Positions 58,177-64,000 of a stretch of 64,000 nucleotides of DNA are shown here, in pieces (position 1 is the stretch's first letter; each line of letters opens with the position of its first letter). The notes below the pieces were generated by a model. That model made no database searches and was not told the DNA's origin. It worked only from the letters and a program-made list of their open reading frames with translations. This DNA is from a virus. The translations under genes and the position numbers were made by a program. The stretch is from positions 233,624 through 297,623 of the IMG/VR virus record IMGVR_UViG_3300027771_001853. One strand, written 5' to 3'.

Positions 58177-58689
58177 TTATGTAATACCTTGTTCTTTTAA
58201 TATTCTTTTAATTAATTTTTTGCTTTCTGAAAGATTACGTAATTTAATTAAGTCTCTTTTTATTCTAGCTACATTAATCCTTAATAAATCTACATTGTCC
58301 CTATCTCTCCTACTTTTATATCCTTTTTTGGACATTAATTCATCTAAGTATTCCTGACTAACCTCTAACTCTTTAATTTTTTGTAATATCTGTGGGGACT
58401 CTAATTCTTTCTCTGGTTTTACTGGTGGTGGTGGTGGTTCTGGTACCTCATCTATAGTTAATGATTTTATATAGTCTTCTGGTGAGTCTATATATTTTTC
58501 TAGTTCGGAAACCCCTCTTTTCAATACGTTTTCCATAGCTTGTCTAGTTAACCTTAAATTAAGTGAGTCTGTAATATCAGGAATATCCATAGATAGGATT
58601 TCAGATTTGTCAGCTTGTTTAATTACGTCTAACAAACTAATCTCATTAATTATTTTATTATACTGATTCTTATTAACTAGTATTTTCAT
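58177..58689 (-). CDS. Hypothetical late protein with leader
   Basis: 170 residues. MKILVNKNQYNKIINE|ISL holds an I-N-E site at residue 16. The rest is helical and charged, with a PEPPPPPVKPEKE linker and a C-terminal coiled region ending in LIKRILKEQ (another L-K-E). ATATTTATTGG lies directly before the ATG (3 bases). Confidence 0.68.
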   Translation of the reverse strand: MKILVNKNQYNKIINEISLLDVIKQADKSEILSMDIPDITDSLNLRLTRQAMENVLKRGVSELEKYIDSPEDYIKSLTIDEVPEPPPPPVKPEKELESPQILQKIKELEVSQEYLDELMSKKGYKSRRDRDNVDLLRINVARIKRDLIKLRNLSESKKLIKRILKEQGIT

Positions 58690-58721
58690 ACCAATAAATA
58701 TTCCTATAGAGTCAATTAAAA

Positions 58722-59273
58722 CTAAACTCTTTTAGACGTACCAATTAACTGATAATAATCTTTTTTACCCTCTAGGTATTCTTTACATAATTTTAACATT
58801 CCTTTAAACATGAAAGCACCTGTGGTTTGTTTTTCACACTTACAAAATAATTCAACAAGTGTGGCTATTAGGTCTATTGGTAAGGCACCAATATCATCTA
58901 ATTCCTGGTAGGTTTTCGACAACCCTTTGGTATATCTTAGTTTATAACCGTCTCTTTCCTCTACAGTTGTAAATGGTTCTATATTATCATAAACAATACT
59001 TAAAGCGTTAACCAAAGATAATGTAGCTCTCTTGTTTAGTTCTCCTTTAATTACCAAATCAACAATCCAGTGTGTATGTGATGGTGTTCGTAATCTTTTA
59101 TTTGGTTCTTTATATTTTACGATAAAATCTAGGTCTGGGTTTTCCCCACGAAATCCTTGGTATATCGCTACTATGGTACCGTCTTTCATTTCCCATTGGT
59201 TTAACGGGTAACTACGTCTATCTTCGTTTTTTATTTTATAGGATAAATCTACTATTTTACTTTGCTGGGTCAT
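58722..59273 (-). CDS. Hypothetical protein
   Basis: 183 residues, mixed alpha/beta. Segments include WEMKDGTIVAIYQGFRGENP, DLDFIVKYKEPNKRLRTPSH and LPIDLIATLVELFCKCE. No family recognised. The start overlaps the SET-domain gene by 17 bases, implying coupled translation. Confidence 0.65.
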   Translation of the reverse strand: MTQQSKIVDLSYKIKNEDRRSYPLNQWEMKDGTIVAIYQGFRGENPDLDFIVKYKEPNKRLRTPSHTHWIVDLVIKGELNKRATLSLVNALSIVYDNIEPFTTVEERDGYKLRYTKGLSKTYQELDDIGALPIDLIATLVELFCKCEKQTTGAFMFKGMLKLCKEYLEGKKDYYQLIGTSKRV

Positions 59274-59556
59274 ACCATTTATATTTTAAAGTTAGTTCTT
59301 CACCACGTTGTATGGTTTTTTTAGTTTTAATCTGAATTAAACCATCATCCTCAACTCGTTCACAGTTAGGTTTTTCCGAATGGTTTATAAAACCACCTAG
59401 TGGTGTTCTAACGTAACTATCTTCGAATCTAATGTCTTTTACGTGACTTATGCCCATAAATAAATCTTTATCTAAATCATCTATAGCGAATAGACCTAGT
59501 CCTTGTACTTCAGATTCTTTAATTGTTAGGTAGTGTGGTAGAGGTTTGTAATTCAT
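59257..59556 (-). CDS. SET-domain protein (putative protein lysine methyltransferase)
   Basis: The start at 59556 gives 99 residues. SET landmarks: VQGLGLFAIDDLDKD (N-terminal G-x-G-x-F-A), YVRTPLGGFINHSEKPNC with the conserved N-H-S-x-x-P-N-C, and GEELTLKYKWYD (G-E-E-L-T-x-x-Y). These residues bind S-adenosylmethionine and form the pseudoknot active site. It would methylate lysine on a protein substrate, host or phage. Minimal size, lacking flanking pre- and post-SET parts; similar stand-alone SET proteins occur in bacteria. Confidence 0.88.
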   Translation of the reverse strand: MNYKPLPHYLTIKESEVQGLGLFAIDDLDKDLFMGISHVKDIRFEDSYVRTPLGGFINHSEKPNCERVEDDGLIQIKTKKTIQRGEELTLKYKWYDPAK

Positions 59557-59593
59557 ATAATTAAATGTAACGAATAAAAACATAAATTTCCAA

Positions 59594-59601
59594 TATTTAT
59601 T
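59594..59601 (+). promoter_or_regulatory. Late-type box TATTTATT on the plus strand
   Basis: TATTTATT ends 3 bases before the ATG at 59605. This is the clearest plus-strand case and shows the box in the sense direction there too. Confidence 0.5.
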
Positions 59602-59604
59602 GAT

Positions 59605-59811
59605 ATGAGAGTTACAAAATCAAGAAGTATATTGAAAGCTGTGAGTTGGAGAGTTATAGGAACGTTAGATACTATGGCTCTAGGGTGGTTAGTAACCGGA
59701 AGTCCGTTACTAGGTTTAAAAATAGGGGCACTAGAATTAGTGACTAAATTTGCCCTATATTATATGCACGAAAGAATATGGTTAAAATGTAAGTTTGGTA
59801 CTAAGGATTAA
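59605..59811 (+). CDS. DUF2061 membrane protein
   Basis: 68 residues with the DUF2061 pattern: SILKAVSWRVIGTLDTMALG, then LVTGSPLLGLKIGALELVTKF and YYMHERIW. Two membrane spans. In bacteria the family accompanies sulfate or nucleotide-sugar metabolism genes without a known biochemical role. Its stop overlaps the convergent late gene by 4 bases. Confidence 0.85.
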   Translation: MRVTKSRSILKAVSWRVIGTLDTMALGWLVTGSPLLGLKIGALELVTKFALYYMHERIWLKCKFGTKD

Positions 59812-60266
59812 TTAGAAATACCTGTACCTAAAACCTTGAGTGCGTCTCCTAGTCCACTTGCTAATGCTGATACACTTTTTACACCTAGACAAGTAAGAAC
59901 ACCAGTTAAATTAACAGCTTTCTCAAAACTCATTTGACAATTAGGGTTTTGCATTATGTTCATCATTTCACATTCTGAATTTTCCGTCATCCAAGTTTTA
60001 AGTGAATCATCATCACACTCCTTCAACATTTGTTGAAGTTTTGTTTTGTTCTCATTACCCAACTCAGTCCAAAACATTTTCCAATCCTGAGGTGATGATT
60101 GTGTATTTTCCCCCATATCTTGTTCTGGTTCATCTTGTTTAAATCCGTGACCAAATGCAGCTCCTGTAGGGGTTTCTTTTATTAAAGTTCCGTGTTGATT
60201 TTTGTGAGAATTGTGAAGTCCTCTAATCCTATCTTTTTCTGACTCTGTTAAGTTAATTTTTTTCAT
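59808..60266 (-). CDS. Late protein with class B leader
   Basis: 152 residues. MKKINLTESEKDRIRGLHNS continues to GTLIKE|TPTG, an I-K-E site at residue 31. The body is acidic and helical with two Cys pairs (LKECDDDS, ENSECEM, NPNCQM) and a hydrophobic C-terminal segment VKSVSALASGLGDALKVLG. Part of a three-gene tandem with similar leaders. Function unknown. Confidence 0.7.
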   Translation of the reverse strand: MKKINLTESEKDRIRGLHNSHKNQHGTLIKETPTGAAFGHGFKQDEPEQDMGENTQSSPQDWKMFWTELGNENKTKLQQMLKECDDDSLKTWMTENSECEMMNIMQNPNCQMSFEKAVNLTGVLTCLGVKSVSALASGLGDALKVLGTGISN

Positions 60267-60284
60267 TGTGTTTTTTTTTTTGAT

Positions 60285-60566
60285 TTAGTTTATGTTACCA
60301 CTTGTGTTTATATAATCATCCGCTTTATTTAAATAATCCGCGGCTAATGTAATTTTATCCATCCACCAAGTAGGTAATTCACCACCAACCTGTTGTAATT
60401 CAGCTAATTTCTCTAATATATCGTCAGCGTTATCTAAAATTAGTTTACATTTTCTAATAGCTGAAGGAATATCTGTATGACCATCCTCATTTAAAGTTAT
60501 TTTTTTACCCTTAATAACTTTTTCTATAAGATTTACTAGTTCTGATTCTTTAATTTCAACTTTCAT
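60285..60566 (-). CDS. Late protein with class A leader
   Basis: 93 residues. MKVEIKESELVNLIEKVIKG continues to ITLNE|DGH (L-N-E, residue 27). The mature part is a helical bundle candidate: IRKCKLILDNADDILEKLAE, then LAADYLNKADDYIN. Sits between two class B leader genes. Confidence 0.7.
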   Translation of the reverse strand: MKVEIKESELVNLIEKVIKGKKITLNEDGHTDIPSAIRKCKLILDNADDILEKLAELQQVGGELPTWWMDKITLAADYLNKADDYINTSGNIN

Positions 60567-60576
60567 GGTATATTAC

Positions 60577-60978
60577 TTATATTCTTTGTCCGTCTGTTCC
60601 CTTACCTGATTGACACCAACTATGTAAAGCTTTTAATACTGGTTTATCAGTTCCACAAGCTCTAGGACATCCACCCCTGTGTGAATGTTTACAATATTCC
60701 ATTAAAATTTCTTCAGTAAGGTTATTGGTTAGGTCTCCCATGTTCTTCAACCACTCCAACGGATTCCATTCGGTTTCTGAGTCTGGTGAAGTTTCACTAG
60801 ACGTAGATTTTACTGCATCAGTATTACGTGATTGTTCACCAACGTCTTGTCTACTATTAAACTTATCCAACCTATCCGAACCTTCTTGTTTGGTTACGAA
60901 CCCAGATTGTTCATTGATGTGGTGTAGACCTTTGATTCTGTTCTTTTCTTCCTCACTAACTTTAAACTTATTATTCAT
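60577..60978 (-). CDS. Late protein with class B leader and Cys-rich C-terminus
   Basis: 133 residues. MNNKFKVSEEEKNRIKGLHH continues to INE|QSGF (I-N-E, residue 23). The middle is Ser/Asp/Glu-rich; the end has CKHSHRGGCPRACGTDK and a further Cys, a possible zinc-binding knuckle. First gene of the tandem, under the late box at 60992-60999. Confidence 0.7.
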   Translation of the reverse strand: MNNKFKVSEEEKNRIKGLHHINEQSGFVTKQEGSDRLDKFNSRQDVGEQSRNTDAVKSTSSETSPDSETEWNPLEWLKNMGDLTNNLTEEILMEYCKHSHRGGCPRACGTDKPVLKALHSWCQSGKGTDGQRI

Positions 60979-60991
60979 GATATTATTTTAC

Positions 60992-60999
60992 TATAAATA
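60992..60999 (-). promoter_or_regulatory. Late-type box TATTTATA
   Basis: Sense CTATTTATAGTAAAA, ending 13 bases before the start at 60978. Confidence 0.6.
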
Positions 61000-61024
61000 G
61001 TTTATGTTTTGCAAATAAAAAAAA

Positions 61025-61043
61025 GGGTCCTAAAAAAGGACCC
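61025..61043 (-). terminator. Terminator GGGTCC/GGACCC
   Basis: In the minus direction a GGGTCC/GGACCC stem is followed by eight T residues. It ends the 99-residue gene's transcript before the leader-gene tandem. Confidence 0.82.
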
Positions 61044-61051
61044 CTTAATGA

Positions 61052-61351
61052 TTAAGTTAGTAAATCCTTGTTAGGATTCAAGATTTTCTCCAACTTATGT
61101 ACTTCATTCCATACGTTGTCAAACCTTCTATCTAGATTACTCTCGTGTCTATCCCTATATGATTCAATATTAGAATTAATACCTTCTAATTCATTATACA
61201 AATCTCGTCTAGTACTACCAAGTTCATCTATAAAATCCAACCTGTTAAGCTCCAAGTCATTGACCCTTCGCTTCAACCTTACCACACTCCAAACAGAAGC
61301 TACTAAAGCCACTACCCCAAGTGTAATTAAAACTGTTAAAATTGTTTCCAT
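61052..61351 (-). CDS. Membrane-anchored coiled-coil protein
   Basis: 99 residues: METILTVLITLGVVALVASV is a hydrophobic N-terminal helix, followed by a charged coiled coil (VNDLELNRLDFIDELGSTRR and YNELEGINSNIESYRD). The layout fits an inner-membrane spanin or a membrane-tethered rod. No lipobox. Function is not settled. Confidence 0.65.
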   Translation of the reverse strand: METILTVLITLGVVALVASVWSVVRLKRRVNDLELNRLDFIDELGSTRRDLYNELEGINSNIESYRDRHESNLDRRFDNVWNEVHKLEKILNPNKDLLT

Positions 61352-61372
61352 GATATTTTTTTTATATATTTG
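61342..61372 (+). promoter_or_regulatory. Promoter TTG / TATATTTG for the small membrane-protein operon
   Basis: TTG at 61342-61344 and TATATTTG at 61365-61372 are separated by 20 bases. The transcript would carry an ~80-base leader with two hairpins. Confidence 0.6.
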
Positions 61373-61374
61373 TT

Positions 61375-61437
61375 TATGTCTCTAGGACATAGTAAAAATA
61401 AAACATTTAATAACAAAGTCCATTTAATTTAATGGAC
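61375..61437 (+). promoter_or_regulatory. Structured 5' leader with two stem-loops
   Basis: TATGTC/GACATA with a TCTAG loop at 61375-61391, then GTCCATT/AATGGAC with a TAATTT loop at 61418-61437, both between promoter and first ATG at 61457. Could control translation or RNA stability. Confidence 0.45.
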
Positions 61438-61456
61438 AATTTAGTAAAATTACAGG

Positions 61457-61549
61457 ATGAGTGGAGCAAAGAAGAAAAAACCAAGTAAAATATCAACACA
61501 TAAAAGAAAGAAACAAAGTAGGAAAAATAGGCATAAAACTAAAAAATAA
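61457..61549 (+). CDS. 30-residue highly basic peptide
   Basis: MSGAKKKKPSKISTHKRKKQ and a similar end: about half Lys/Arg. Clean ATG and stop followed one base later by the next ATG. Likely binds RNA or ribosomes; phage peptides of this composition are seldom annotated. Confidence 0.55.
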   Translation: MSGAKKKKPSKISTHKRKKQSRKNRHKTKK

Positions 61550-61550
61550 T

Positions 61551-61655
61551 ATGGAAACAATAACAATAGTAGCATTCTTTGGGATGGGTGTAGCAGTAGG
61601 TCTATACATATCAAGTCAAATTGATAACAATATAGATAAAAACATTAAAAAATAA
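61551..61655 (+). CDS. 34-residue single-span membrane peptide
   Basis: METITIVAFFGMGVAVGLYI then a short charged tail. Starts one base after the basic peptide and ends one base before the next gene. A longer reading of the frame would enter the basic-peptide gene, so the later start is preferred. Confidence 0.6.
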   Translation: METITIVAFFGMGVAVGLYISSQIDNNIDKNIKK

Positions 61656-61656
61656 C

Positions 61657-62043
61657 ATGGAAATAATTAAAACACGTAAATTCGATAGAAGACGAGCTTT
61701 AGACTGTAAACTAATTAAAAAGTCTGAAACTTACACTGGTTACTACAAATACGAAGTAACCATAGGGGAGAAAGATGGGACGATACATAAACAACCAGCA
61801 TATGGTAAAGACATGCAAGGTGCTTTAAGTAGACTATTAAAAAAAGAATTGACCGTTAAGGTTGAAAGAAAACTGGAGACCAATACTGGATTCATATTTT
61901 TAGCATGGTTAGTAACTATGGGGACACCAGCTTTATTTGCTGATAGAAGTTCTCCGTGGTTCCTAGCGTACATATTTGGTGTGGTGTTAGTTTTGGTTTG
62001 TATGACTGTTTGGTGGTATAACTACGTAAATAAAGGAGAATAA
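61657..62043 (+). CDS. Two-span membrane protein
   Basis: 128 residues: a cytoplasmic N-terminal domain (KYEVTIGEKDGTIHKQPAYG, ALSRLLKKELTVKVE) and two hydrophobic segments, TGFIFLAWLVTMGTPALF and WFLAYIFGVVLVLVCMTVWW. Third gene in the operon. No family recognised. Confidence 0.68.
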   Translation: MEIIKTRKFDRRRALDCKLIKKSETYTGYYKYEVTIGEKDGTIHKQPAYGKDMQGALSRLLKKELTVKVERKLETNTGFIFLAWLVTMGTPALFADRSSPWFLAYIFGVVLVLVCMTVWWYNYVNKGE

Positions 62044-62049
62044 TAGATT

Positions 62050-62301
62050 ATGGTGGAAACAATTTTAGATACAATATCAGAGATAAACCCAAAAGCATTA
62101 AAAGCAGATGGGTTTAATGATGCGATTTTAGGTATAACAAGTAGATGTGGTGACGATTCTCTTATTGCTTATGACTATGACGAATGTGTAAAAATTCTAC
62201 AGAAAGACATGTCCTACGAAGATTCTGTAGAATATATGGAATTTAATGTGGTGGGTTCTTATGTAGGAGAGGGGACACCTATTTTTATAAAAAAATTATA
62301 A
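62050..62301 (+). CDS. Conserved-type small phage protein
   Basis: 83 residues; the pattern N-P-K-A-L-K-A-D-G-F-N-D-A-I-L-G-I, then Y-D-x-D-E-C-V-K-I-L, then E-Y-x-E-F-N-V-V-G-S-Y-V-G-x-G-T-P-I-F is found in many unnamed phage proteins. Its stop shares a base with the following start. Function unknown. Confidence 0.75.
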   Translation: MVETILDTISEINPKALKADGFNDAILGITSRCGDDSLIAYDYDECVKILQKDMSYEDSVEYMEFNVVGSYVGEGTPIFIKKL

Positions 62302-62480
62302 TGGAAATAATAGAAACGGTATTAGGTATGGTTTGGGTGTTGGTATGTGTAGGTGTTTTAGGTTTCGGTGTATCGTCTTACCTACATTTACTGACTAGAG
62401 GTGACAATAATAAGATAATGGATAATATCGATAAAATGGAAAGAGATGAAAAGAAACGTAAGGAAGGTAAGACTAATTAA
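62301..62480 (+). CDS. Small membrane protein
   Basis: 59 residues: hydrophobic span MVWVLVCVGVLGFGVSSYLH (residues 10-29) and a basic/acidic tail MERDEKKRKEG. Last gene of the operon; overlaps the convergent minus-strand gene by 8 bases. Confidence 0.62.
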   Translation: MEIIETVLGMVWVLVCVGVLGFGVSSYLHLLTRGDNNKIMDNIDKMERDEKKRKEGKTN

Positions 62481-62769
62481 TCTTAGTTCTTAAGAATCTC
62501 TTAACCGGGTTTATATAGTAATGTTTAATGAACGTTCTAATCTCCGGCATCTTTAGTTTCCTTCGTAACCTATTTTCCCATATTGTGGCTGGACAAACAA
62601 GAACTGGTGAAAAGATTAAATGCATGACCCAGACATTCACGGGTACCCATATCCAGAAAGGTTCGTTAATCATAACAAACACGGGGGTTATTATTAGTAA
62701 CACTATAAAGATGTGGTGTATGAGTACTAACAGTAATAATATAAACTTATCATCAATCAATTCTTTCAT
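62473..62769 (-). CDS. DUF2784-like membrane protein
   Basis: 98 residues with two to three spans (FILLLLVLIHHIFIVLLIIT, IWVPVNVWVMHLIFSPVLV) and a CPATIWENRLRRK segment that matches the C-P-x-T-x-x-E-x-x-L-R pattern of DUF2784 proteins. Family assignment is by memory. A late box lies 4 bases upstream. Confidence 0.68.
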   Translation of the reverse strand: MKELIDDKFILLLLVLIHHIFIVLLIITPVFVMINEPFWIWVPVNVWVMHLIFSPVLVCPATIWENRLRRKLKMPEIRTFIKHYYINPVKRFLRTKIN

Positions 62770-62773
62770 ACAT

Positions 62774-62781
62774 TATAAATA
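62774..62781 (-). promoter_or_regulatory. Late-type box TATTTATA
   Basis: Sense TTATTTATAATGT, ending 4 bases before the ATG at 62769: near-leaderless. Confidence 0.6.
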
Positions 62782-62846
62782 ACACACTATACCCGTTTTA
62801 TACAGGAACCTGAAATAAACCCGAAAGTTTTCGGAAAAATTTTTTT

Positions 62847-63290
62847 TTATTCTCCATAACCCTTATTAGGGGTAATAAGTCCAACTTTAACAATATAATC
62901 GTCACCATATATCTCTTTTAATAAAATAGCCCTATGATTACCGTCAAGTATACGATGGTTATCAAAATCCTCCCAACCTTCATGCTTCTTTATAAAGATA
63001 CCATCAGTATAACCGTTACTTAGTAATGACTCCTTTAAGGTATCCCAATCATAATAATGTCCACAAGGACACCATTTCTCCGTTGGGTCATCTGGATTCT
63101 CCTGAACACATGGACCTTCGTTGAGGATACCAAGTTCAATACACATAGGACAATCGGAACATTCAGGGGTATTACCTTCCAAATAATACTTACGTTGAAT
63201 TATTAGACTCTTACGAGTTATCAGTTTACCCAGGGGTATATTAATAAATTCACTACTTAATTCTTCTTTCACACTTTTCCCACTTACCAT
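62847..63290 (-). CDS. ParB-nuclease-like protein with Cys cluster
   Basis: 147 residues. INIPLGKLI, then WDTLKESLLSNGYTDGIFIK and RILDGNHRAILLKEIYGDD match the ParB/Srx fold (D-G-x-H-R with basic residues). Between these parts is an inserted Cys cluster CSDCPMC...WCPCGHYYDW that probably binds zinc. Such phage ParB-like proteins can have nuclease or CTPase-related roles; neither is proven here. It overlaps the preceding DUF2452 gene by 38 bases. Confidence 0.75.
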   Translation of the reverse strand: MVSGKSVKEELSSEFINIPLGKLITRKSLIIQRKYYLEGNTPECSDCPMCIELGILNEGPCVQENPDDPTEKWCPCGHYYDWDTLKESLLSNGYTDGIFIKKHEGWEDFDNHRILDGNHRAILLKEIYGDDYIVKVGLITPNKGYGE

Positions 63291-63777
63291 TTGTTAATAA
63301 TTTAAAAGTTCCTACATATATCTTATCCCATTGAGATGGTTCAATTAAACTTAAGAATAAGTTACCTTTCTCATAATGATGGTATAGGTGGTAAGATTCA
63401 CCTACTATGGGTTGGAAGGAGTATTCAGAACCATACACTAAAGAAGTCCACTCATACTCATCTACCAATTTATCGTATTCACCCTTTAACTCCGTGAACC
63501 TGGTCTCAAAGTATCGATTAACTTTAACAGAGTCACTCTTGTCAACCACTATAGGTTTAAAGTTCTGAGACCCTACTGTAGTAGGAAAAGATTTTATATT
63601 AGAGTCGAATTTTTCAGTATCGTCATTATAGACTACATTGTCAGGTTTCTTCTTCTTCGTCTTCTCCCTACCTATAATATCTTTATATTCATACCATGCT
63701 GGATTAGGTAACTCCGAATAGTGGTCCCACAATCCTTTCTCTACTATCTCTGATTCTTTCTTATCTTTTTTACCCAT
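63253..63777 (-). CDS. DUF2452-like protein
   Basis: 174 residues. The segment IKSFPTTVGSQNFKPIVVDK, then RFTELKGEYDKLVDEYEWTS, YGSEYSFQPIVGESYHLYHH and LFLSLIEPSQWDKIYVGTFK follows DUF2452, a family of bacteria and phages without known function. Its 38-base overlap with the ParB-like gene suggests that the two act together. Confidence 0.72.
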   Translation of the reverse strand: MGKKDKKESEIVEKGLWDHYSELPNPAWYEYKDIIGREKTKKKKPDNVVYNDDTEKFDSNIKSFPTTVGSQNFKPIVVDKSDSVKVNRYFETRFTELKGEYDKLVDEYEWTSLVYGSEYSFQPIVGESYHLYHHYEKGNLFLSLIEPSQWDKIYVGTFKLLTNGKWEKCERRIK

Positions 63778-63903
63778 GTATAATAATACCTAACTTTCCC
63801 ATAAAAATCTATAGAAATAATTTTTTACTCTATACGGCTTTCTCTCAGAACTGCTTCGCTTTTAGGGGTACTCTCTCTTTCCAACTTTTATAAAAAAAAA
63901 TAG

Positions 63904-63911
63904 TATAAATA
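63904..63911 (-). promoter_or_regulatory. Late-type box TATTTATA with a long leader
   Basis: Sense ATATTTATACTA, about 126 bases before the start at 63777. The leader between contains purine-rich GGAAAGAGAGAGTACCCC and CTAAAAGCG, unlike the short leaders elsewhere. Confidence 0.5.
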
Positions 63912-63929
63912 TTTTTTAACCTTACATGC

Positions 63930-64000
63930 TTTGTTTACGGCACCGTCCCCCTTATATGAGCCGCTAAAAGCTGCTGGTTACAGGGGATACGGCGGGGGGC
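63930..64000. other. GC-rich terminal segment with complementary parts, no gene seen
   Basis: The last ~70 bases are clearly richer in G+C than the rest. CCGTCCCCC near 63943 can pair with GGGGATACGG near 63982, and GCCG with CGGC inside. It could be a structured RNA or a regulatory region continuing past the edge. No coding frame is supported. Confidence 0.35.

Noticed and set aside
17028-63911. Exact T4 late promoters TATAAATA
   Set aside because: TATAAATA appears as written on the plus strand, but the genes it precedes lie on the minus strand, so their sense strand reads TATTTATA.

Overview
The window looks like roughly 64 kb of a large, AT-rich, strictly lytic T4-type (contractile-tail lineage) phage genome. 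No integrase, plasmid or cellular housekeeping context is seen. Several features point to a Bacteroidota, probably flavobacterial, host: promoters of the form TAnnTTTG with an upstream TTTG about 19-20 bases away, almost no Shine-Dalgarno sequences, a DUF4494-like protein, Bacteroidota-style lipoproteins, and a protein ending in a gliding-motility/T9SS type B sorting domain.

Layout. 0-3 kb: nucleotide and sugar genes (partial glycosyltransferase, dUTPase, a degenerate DnaQ-type exonuclease, DUF4494-like protein, GT-B glycosyltransferase). 3-18 kb: the head module on the minus strand, in order major capsid protein, prohead core, prohead protease, helical core-like protein, portal, terminase large subunit, then acidic head-associated proteins and a nucleotidyltransferase-fold protein. 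18-23 kb: a Gly-tRNA-like gene, a KTSC protein, DnaK, Hsp20 and, divergently, an N-domain-less ClpC-like unfoldase. 23-32 kb: two giant adhesin/tail-fibre-like proteins built from the same repeated modules. 32-33.3 kb: an M20-type peptidase and a complete tmRNA. 33-51 kb: many small late minus-strand proteins interleaved with short plus-strand operons (lipoproteins, CAP-domain secreted proteins, PspC, CDGSH iron-sulfur protein, HAD phosphatase, glutaredoxin, holin candidate). 51-56 kb: a plus-strand operon with ATP-dependent DNA ligase and a complete phosphoenolpyruvate synthase. 56-58 kb: three exported proteins, one with a T9SS sorting domain. 58-64 kb: small late proteins, a SET-domain protein, DUF2061, a small membrane-protein operon, a ParB-like protein and a DUF2452-like protein.

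The most striking pattern is that about 14 otherwise unrelated late proteins begin with a short amphipathic leader (often resembling LTExEL..LIEKV or LTExEKxRI) ending at I/L-x-E. This is the cleavage rule of T4 prohead protease, and the same site (LINE|A) sits at residue 60 of this phage's own capsid protein. I infer a shared, cleavable capsid-targeting leader that loads a large set of cargo proteins into the prohead, where the protease at 6581-7306 would process them.

Expression appears split. Many minus-strand late genes carry TATTTATA in the sense direction shortly before the start codon; this is the reverse complement of the T4 late box. Plus-strand genes use host-like TAnnTTTG boxes ending only 4-5 bases before ATG, implying leaderless mRNAs. 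A ~49-bp bidirectional promoter block occurs twice almost unchanged. All functional calls were made by eye from sequence motifs; no database search was run.
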